From: Prochilodus magdalenae
Taxonomy: Eukaryota > Chordata > Actinopteri > Characiformes > Prochilodontidae
NCBI GenBank assembly: GCA_024036415.1
Contig: JAMWET010005469.1
Span: forward strand, 67,975-131,974
DNA: 64,000 bases
Direction of reading: 5' to 3'
Each line of letters begins with the position of its first letter. Positions within the stretch are counted from its first letter, which is position 1. Made by a program: the position numbers and the translations under genes. The notes under the pieces are model-generated. The model worked only from the letters and a program-made list of their open reading frames with translations, was not told where the DNA came from and did not search any database. This document shows positions 58,290 to 64,000 of this stretch, in pieces.

Positions 58290-59821
58290 CTACACTGGCA
58301 CGCTGCATCGTAGCCATTCATGTTGCAGTATCTGCTGGAAACCAGGCCTCCAGGCTGGGTGACGCTGCAGGCACCAGTGAATTAGATTGCGGCATTCTGA
58401 TGGGATTGGATGGGAAACAGATGCTTAACCACTAAATCAATCTTCTTCTCAACATTTCAAAAGTACCACCATGTGATGGGTGGGCTGTAACTACAACATA
58501 CAGAGTACACCATTATAGACAAATACGTTTAGGGACATCAGCGTTTACTCGGAGTCTTTGATCCTCTATGATCAGTTAAAAGTATGAACCATTGTCAGTT
58601 CTCCACTCGTGTAACAGGATGCTCTCATTTATCTTACCACGAGATAGGCCGTCTCTGAAGTGCAGACGTCCACCAATGATTTCTCTGTTGTCAGCAAATG
58701 GAAGGTCTCCACAAACTGTGGCGAACAAAAGTACCCCGAGGGACCAAACAGTCGCTGGTCCAGCATGATACCGCCCTTGTAGAAAAAACTCAGGGGGGCA
58801 GTATTCGACCGTGCCTGAGAACATGAAAGAGGAAGAGAAGTGAGTGGAGCTGAACACAGACAGTCATTTCTATGCTAGAGTTTACCAGCTAAGTTCTTCA
58901 ATTACCTGCAAAGCTGTCAAAACCAGATTTCTTGATGAAATCCCCGCACCCGAAGTCTATCAGCTTCAGCTCCAGGGTGTCTGGGTTGATCAGCAAGTTC
59001 TCAAGTTTTATATCACGGTGCAGAACACCTCTCTTGTGGCACTGGGACGCTGCTGGTAAGCAATGATATGTAAAGAATATGGGGAGAAACTCATGGAGCC
59101 TAGGATCATCATGTGTTACTAGCATTTCATTCACACGGAGGTTGCAGGTGCACGTACCCCTTTAAAATAGCGGTCACCGTGCAGTTTCTGGACGATTTTG
59201 ATGGCCACCTACAACACAAACACAAAACATATGATAAGACTAGAAGCACTGAAAAGGCCAGAGAGGAGATGATGACCGTAAAATGGATTTAGGGAGTGAA
59301 TGAACTCAGCACCTGGAGGCCGTCCGATATGCGCTGTCCTTTAAAGACAGACCCGAAGCTGCCTTCTCCAAGTTTCTCTCCAACACTGTAGCAGGAGGTA
59401 AAGGTGTCTATGGGGAACAGTGTTAGAAATGAATATCAGCTGTCTTTAGATCATCTAGAATGAGTTTATCCATCATTTACTGGCCATGATGTAGTTCTGA
59501 TATCACACCAGGCCACTGTAAACATGAACCCTTAGGATAACCATAGTGCTTTAAAAATAAAGCAGAGTAAAGTGTAGATGATGTGGTGATGTAGGAAATG
59601 GACTTACAAGGCTTGGTGGCTTTGCTTGGTTTGCAAGTCTTTCTCTTGGGGGGCTTCACTGCCCCTTTAGTCTTCTTTCCTGCTGGGGCTTTAGTGTCCA
59701 GGACATCCAGCACTTCAGCAGGTCCTTTCTTGGCAGAGCAGTTGTTAGTTCCCTGCAGGACAGTCTGGCTACAGCCCTCCTCTGTCCTTTTTCTCTTTCG
59801 ATCTGAACACAGGACCATCAT
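58290..59821 (-). pseudogene. pim-like kinase, copy 2, exon 4 partly deleted
   Basis: Exons correspond one to one with copy 1: 59608-59821, 59313-59407, 59158-59208, truncated 58906-59053, 58638-58814, 58290-58396. The fourth has lost 231 exonic nt (77 codons covering the alpha-C helix, hinge and helix D/E start) plus 19 intronic nt including the acceptor AG. HRDIKLENLL, LIDFGCG and CPPEFF remain, as do the G-loop and VAIK. The nearest new AGs at the junction put the exon out of frame. An AG further in (CGTCCCAG/TGC) would restore frame but still omit the alpha-C Glu and hinge. No other stops are seen, so the deletion is recent. A working kinase is very unlikely. Confidence 0.85.
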
Positions 59822-60138
59822 TTGAACATTAAAGAGGAGCTAATATGCTCATTTTCATTTTCTTTATTCTGGTTTTGGGGTCTGCTAGAATAGATTTACA
59901 GGCTTTCATTTTCCCAAGACACATTATTGTCTGAAACGTCCACACTAGCAGACAACCAGTCGTTTACGTCACCCCAAGTTTGTCTCTTGTGGTTGTTTGA
60001 GGCTTTTCGCATTGTCCCGTGTGGGTGTGTACAAAGTCCAGGAAAGCTAGTTAGTTTTTAAGGCACGTGTTATTATTGACGACTGAATTTGAATGGAAGC
60101 CTCACTGCTTACCTTTATTGGCCAGTTTAAACCAATAC

Positions 60139-60450
60139 GGGACGCGATCTGTTCCATATTTCCGCAAATGTCCGATATACACGTCTGTCACATGCACATG
60201 AATGATCACAATCTCCGTCCCCTCCCCAACCCCTTGGACTCAGCTCAAACATGGGACGCGCTTTGTTCCGTTTTACCGTAAATGACCGATAAACACGTGT
60301 ATCACTCATGACTGATCACACTCTCCCCCAAACAACCCGGTACCCCCCCAACTCCCCCCATTAATAAGATCAAATACTGGACGCGATTTTGAACACATGT
60401 CACTCACACATGACCACGCCCCCTGTCACTCCCCACCGCCTTTTATTTCT
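60139..60450. repeat. three diverged ~100-bp direct repeats, copy 2
   Basis: Counterpart of 36320-36660, with a 6-bp tandem gain (CACATG twice) in the first unit. Confidence 0.55.
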
Positions 60451-61141
60451 ATTTCTGAAAGGTGGCAACCCTAAGTGGAACACCATCCAGGGATCTTCAG
60501 TGCACTACAGATGTAGTTTGGTTACTTACTGCATACTACAGACTACCATTAGGAAGTTTTGGTACTCCAGTAGTATGTAGTTTGCCGTTTTGAATACAGA
60601 CATGATTTTAACTCGATTTGTTGCTTGTTGCTAAATCGCTTAACTGTGTACCCCCATAGGAAATGACTGGACGCAATGTCAGGTCCTATACATATAATTC
60701 CAACACAGTAGTTCAGGAAGCTGAGAAAAGGGCTTTCTGGTGTGAACTTTGAACTTTATAACTTTGCAGGCCGAACTTTATAACTTTGCACAGAGCCACA
60801 TAGCACTTTAAAGGAAAAGGGAAAAAATGGAAAATGATGATAAATCCCCTTTAAATGGAATTACATACAAAATAAGATAAATATATTGTAGGGTTTATCA
60901 CTATTAGCACCACACAATATACACAGTAAAGATAATACTAGGAAGATGTGTTGGGTTGTAAGAGTATTTAGATGATGTGGTGATTTACAGGAACATTAGT
61001 GCTGCACTGATCATCATAAAAGTCTCTAAATAATCTCAGATAGTTTAATCCCAAATTCAATATCTAAACTCAGCTGGGATTTAGACCTTAATCATAACAG
61101 AACACAGCAAACAGACAAAGCACTAGTGTATGCAATCAAAC

Positions 61142-61169
61142 CTTTGTGCGCAGAGCGCCGCTCCATCAT
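61142..61169 (-). other. alternative first exon of the pim-like gene, copy 2
   Basis: Same 28 coding bases (MMERRSAHK plus one base) as 37293-37320. It precedes the deleted kinase copy. Confidence 0.35.
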
Positions 61170-61274
61170 TTGCTGTATGGGCTGAAACGAGGTGCAGTTT
61201 CTCTGTTTTCTGTCAGGTTCCACTAAACGTGTTTCCAGACTAGACGTGTGGACCGGTTTCTTCTCCTCTACCCA

Positions 61275-61460
61275 CTAGAAATTCCGGAACTCCACATGCA
61301 GAACGTCACGACCCTCATTCATTATGACCTCATAATTACTGTATTCGGGCTCTGAGCCATTGGAGTAGCCATGGTGATGTTCAGAATGCTCCAGCATGTA
61401 CACTAAGTCTGCACTTAAACTCTCCCCCAAAATAAGCATGACTCTAAACAGGACAAACAC
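61275..61460 (-). other. unassigned 61-codon reading frame, copy 2
   Basis: Counterpart of 37427-37612, one residue different (EHSEHHHG for EHSGHHHG). Family not recognised. Confidence 0.25.
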
Positions 61461-61837
61461 ACGACACAGACTGGAATGATGCAGTCAGAAGTCATTCTCT
61501 GTGTTCAGTATAGCACACTGTGCACACCTGTATATCCTACTGTATCAGTATACACTGTATATCATTGTGCAATATACCCATTCCCATTCCCGTTCCCACT
61601 GTGGCTCACAAAGGCTTGACTTACTTTTCCTGGAAGAGTAACCTAAACAAGAGCAAACCAAGTGTTGATGAAATATGACTGGCGGGCTTCACTGAGATTT
61701 TAATCGAGGTTATAATCCTTAATGGAAGACTCCAGTGTTTTCCTGCTTCCACTCTTACCTGTAAGCATCTGGTTGTTCACTATGGAAAACACGTTGTGCA
61801 TTTCCCAGCTCTTAGAAAACAACAGAAATCCTGTTTA

Positions 61838-62959
61838 TTGCTTCCTGTATATTTCTCTGTTTGCCAGTCTGGTTTTTGACATTACTGTTCCACCTTAAAT
61901 GGTGTGGAACTCCATTCTGGTGCCTGAGCAAGCTATAGCCTTTAAGGTGGAATGGAACATAGGATTAAGAAACTGGTGAATTCAACCTTGCTTAATGATG
62001 AACATGAAGATAAACATACACTGCATGAAGTGTCAATATCCTCTTCACACCCTGGAAAGTTAGATTCCTGCATGTAGAGCCCGCCATTACTCTTGATCCT
62101 GGTTTGTGCCTGGTTAGACCATTTAAGAACAGGCAGCTAATGAAAGGAACTGTAAACGCACTGATGGCTGAAGCTCTTGTTAAGTGACTGTCACCACACA
62201 CTCCGGTAAAGAAACCACGTTCGGCCGCAAACAAAAGGAAGTGATATTCATAGAAGCAAAACGAGTTAACACTGCTGTTTCTGGGAGTGCTGGGAGTGAG
62301 GGGATGAAGTTTGGTGCTGAACTCACAACGTTTGATCTAGACTGTTAGGTAAGCAACTGTTAATGCTAACTTTGAGGAGAACAGACTGTGCAACGCCTTT
62401 TCCTTATGATACAGGTGGATATCGATATGTTTCCACCTTTCATTTGAACTATAAATTTGACAGGTTGCATAATCTATGAATTTAAGCATGAATATTGATC
62501 TGGATCACTCAATGTTTAAAATCGTCACAAATCTGCGACTTTTTAATAGTAATTTAAAACTTACTAAAATACTCAGATGGAAAGGTCCAACAGAACCACA
62601 GCGTTTAGTCAACATAATGAACATTAAACACATTGTGATATTTTAATATCCAGTACTTCCGGTGATTTGGACTTTATAGCACAATGTAAAAACAGGTTCA
62701 CTAAAATCCATGGTTCTATTAATGTAAAGTGTATCAATGTATATAAAAATAAGTTAAATCATTAATAAAGTACAAGTTTGGTGCAATGACTGACTCTGAA
62801 GAGTCTTAGAGTCTTTAGTCTCCTGTTGTGCAGCATGAAGAGACCAGTACACTTCAAGAGACATTCCCACGATGGATAAGTTCATCCCTAAAGAGAAGGC
62901 ATCCTCGGATGGTTCTCTTCATGCTCTGTCCCCTTGGCCTCAGCACAGTGTTGGCATGG
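61838..62959. other. unique sequence, no feature recognised
   Basis: Begins where duplication copy 2 ends. Likely 3' flank or 3' UTR of the minus-strand gene that follows. No repeat or RNA gene recognised. Confidence 0.3.
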
Positions 62960-63105
62960 TCACTGGGAGTGCTGTGAGCTGACCGATTGCGAGGTCCAGT
63001 CTGCAACTCGTGCTCTGGCTGCCAGTTTCTGCCGGAGCTCCCTCACCTCCTGCAGGAGCTCACGCTCCTCACGGTCAAGTGCTCCCCGGCCTCGGTCCAA
63101 AGAAA
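62960..63105 (-). CDS. terminal coding exon of an unrecognised gene, coiled coil
   Basis: After a clean acceptor (GATTACAG) it reads SLDRGRGALDREERELLQEV, RELRQKLAARARVADWTSQS, VSSQHSQ and TGA (62960-62962). Heptad spacing of Leu in REERELLQEVRELRQKL predicts a short coiled coil, suggesting oligomerisation. It joins in phase 1 to the exon at 63579-63698. I do not recognise the family. The gene may extend beyond the right edge of the window. Confidence 0.6.
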
Positions 63106-63578
63106 CTGTAATCAACACCACAACACACACAAAGCGTCAGGTACTTCTCTGTATCTAAATGCACTGACCGCTTTATGGAGGCATCTACCATATACCATCA
63201 TATGCAAAGGTTAGAAGCTCCTAGCCACTGAAATGTTTAGTTGATGCTCTGTGTGAAAAGACGTATTAACCCTCAGCAGAGAAAGAACAAGCTAAAACTG
63301 GGAACAAGATGTAGTTCTGACTTTAGTTTCTAAAGCTTGTTCACTCTAATCAACTACTGGACCTTTTGTACTTTAGAAGGTCTACAAACGTTTCATAACA
63401 CTTAAACTGCCTAATGGACTACTATAAACACTAGAACTTAACCTACGTCACAGAGGAACGTTATTCAGTACTGCACCGAGCCCTCAATGGAGTGAGAACA
63501 GCTCATGCACTACTGGTTTTAATAAGCACACATAAGGCTGGACAAGATATTTGACTGTTGTGTCTAAGCTTTACTTAC

Positions 63579-63698
63579 AGCATGTGGAGTCATCTGAAGA
63601 AGCCTGGCTGATATTGGCGGTACCAGCCTGCAGAGCGTCAGGCTTGTGCAAAACTCTTGTTGAGCAGGGAGACCGGAGCTGATTCTCCATCGGCTGAT
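63579..63698 (-). CDS. penultimate exon of the same unrecognised gene
   Basis: 120 nt between TTCTGTAG and GTAAGT. In the frame that matches the next exon it reads QPMENQLRSPCSTRVLHKPD, ALQAGTANISQASSDDSTC. Polar and Ser-rich, likely disordered. An ATG occurs four codons in, so a short 85-residue protein starting here is also possible. The alternative frame through this exon is open too but leads to an early stop in the next. Confidence 0.5.
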
Positions 63699-64000
63699 CT
63701 ACAGAAAACACTCACTGTCACTCAGGCAGTTTGGAGACAGCACTACTGTATAGATACCACGAGAAAGACACTGAGGCCAAAACAGCTCTTTTCCCTGTAC
63801 AGTCAAAACTATGATAAGCTCATCTGACAGAAATCGCCTGTGACTGAAACATACCTAATAGTGTGTAATGCACGAATAACAGCTGTGATTGGATAGGGCA
63901 TGGACTGCACACGTTTCTGGACGTAAGCCACATCAATGTTCAAACACCTTTGTGTCAAAGGATTGTGGAGTCGGGCTGGATTTGGTGGATGTCTTCTCTG
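63699..64000. other. right edge, possible further exon not resolved
   Basis: On the minus strand near 63950-64000 a stretch reads EKTSTKSSPTPQSFDTK up to AAG/GTGTTT, but its phase does not match the next exon and the window ends inside it. Left unassigned. Confidence 0.25.

Larger units (their letters stand above)
51207..61837. repeat. segmental duplication, copy 2
   Basis: Direct-orientation copy of 31482-37968, matching in two blocks: 51207-52007 and about 56172-61837. The gap is a nested insertion. Differences are mostly single bases and short indels. Larger ones are an extra 140 bp at about 51426-51570, the 250-bp kinase deletion at 59053/59054, and a short extra block near 61096-61130. 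The left border touches the end of a gypsy-like LTR. Confidence 0.95.

Overview
The window looks like nuclear DNA of a teleost fish, probably an ostariophysan (the clade is an inference). The reasons are spliced vertebrate genes with GT-AG introns, a pim-like kinase of the type expanded in fish, and dense fish-type repeats: Tc1/mariner elements, L2-tailed SINEs, L1/Tx1 and jockey-superfamily LINEs, and gypsy-type LTRs. Nothing points to a bacterial, organellar or viral genome.

Region 1 (about 2.3-30.5 kb, minus strand) is one gene, dync1i1, the cytoplasmic dynein-1 intermediate chain 1. All 16 coding exons can be placed with consistent phases. They sum to 1,938 nt, or 645 codons plus stop. 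Its introns carry a solo LTR (4.6-5.0 kb), a 40-bp minisatellite (8.9-9.2 kb), SINEs, DNA-transposon relics, a fold-back element (25.1-25.8 kb) and a very large 30-bp tandem array (17.15-20.46 kb).

Region 2 (31.5-38.0 kb) and region 4 (51.2-61.8 kb) are direct-orientation copies of one segment. Each carries a transposon-derived Myb/SANT-like reading frame, a 39-bp minisatellite and a minus-strand pim-like Ser/Thr kinase gene. The first kinase copy is open and complete. The second has lost 250 bp, including a splice acceptor and exactly 77 codons of the kinase domain. Copy 2 is also split by about 4.15 kb of nested insertions: a truncated Tc1 transposase gene, an LTR-like block and a 5'-truncated LINE with an 871-codon reading frame.

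Region 3 (38-51.2 kb) is mostly a repeat graveyard: an L1/Tx1 LINE lacking its reverse transcriptase core and split by an L2-type tail, a histone H3 pseudogene, two Tc1-like elements of different families, and the 3' end and 3' LTR of a gypsy-like element.

Region 5 (61.8-64 kb) holds at least two exons of an unrecognised minus-strand gene ending in a predicted coiled coil. No tRNA, rRNA, CRISPR or operon-like organisation was seen. Exon borders were placed by reading splice sites and phases by eye. Repeat family names come from recalled hallmarks, not a database search.
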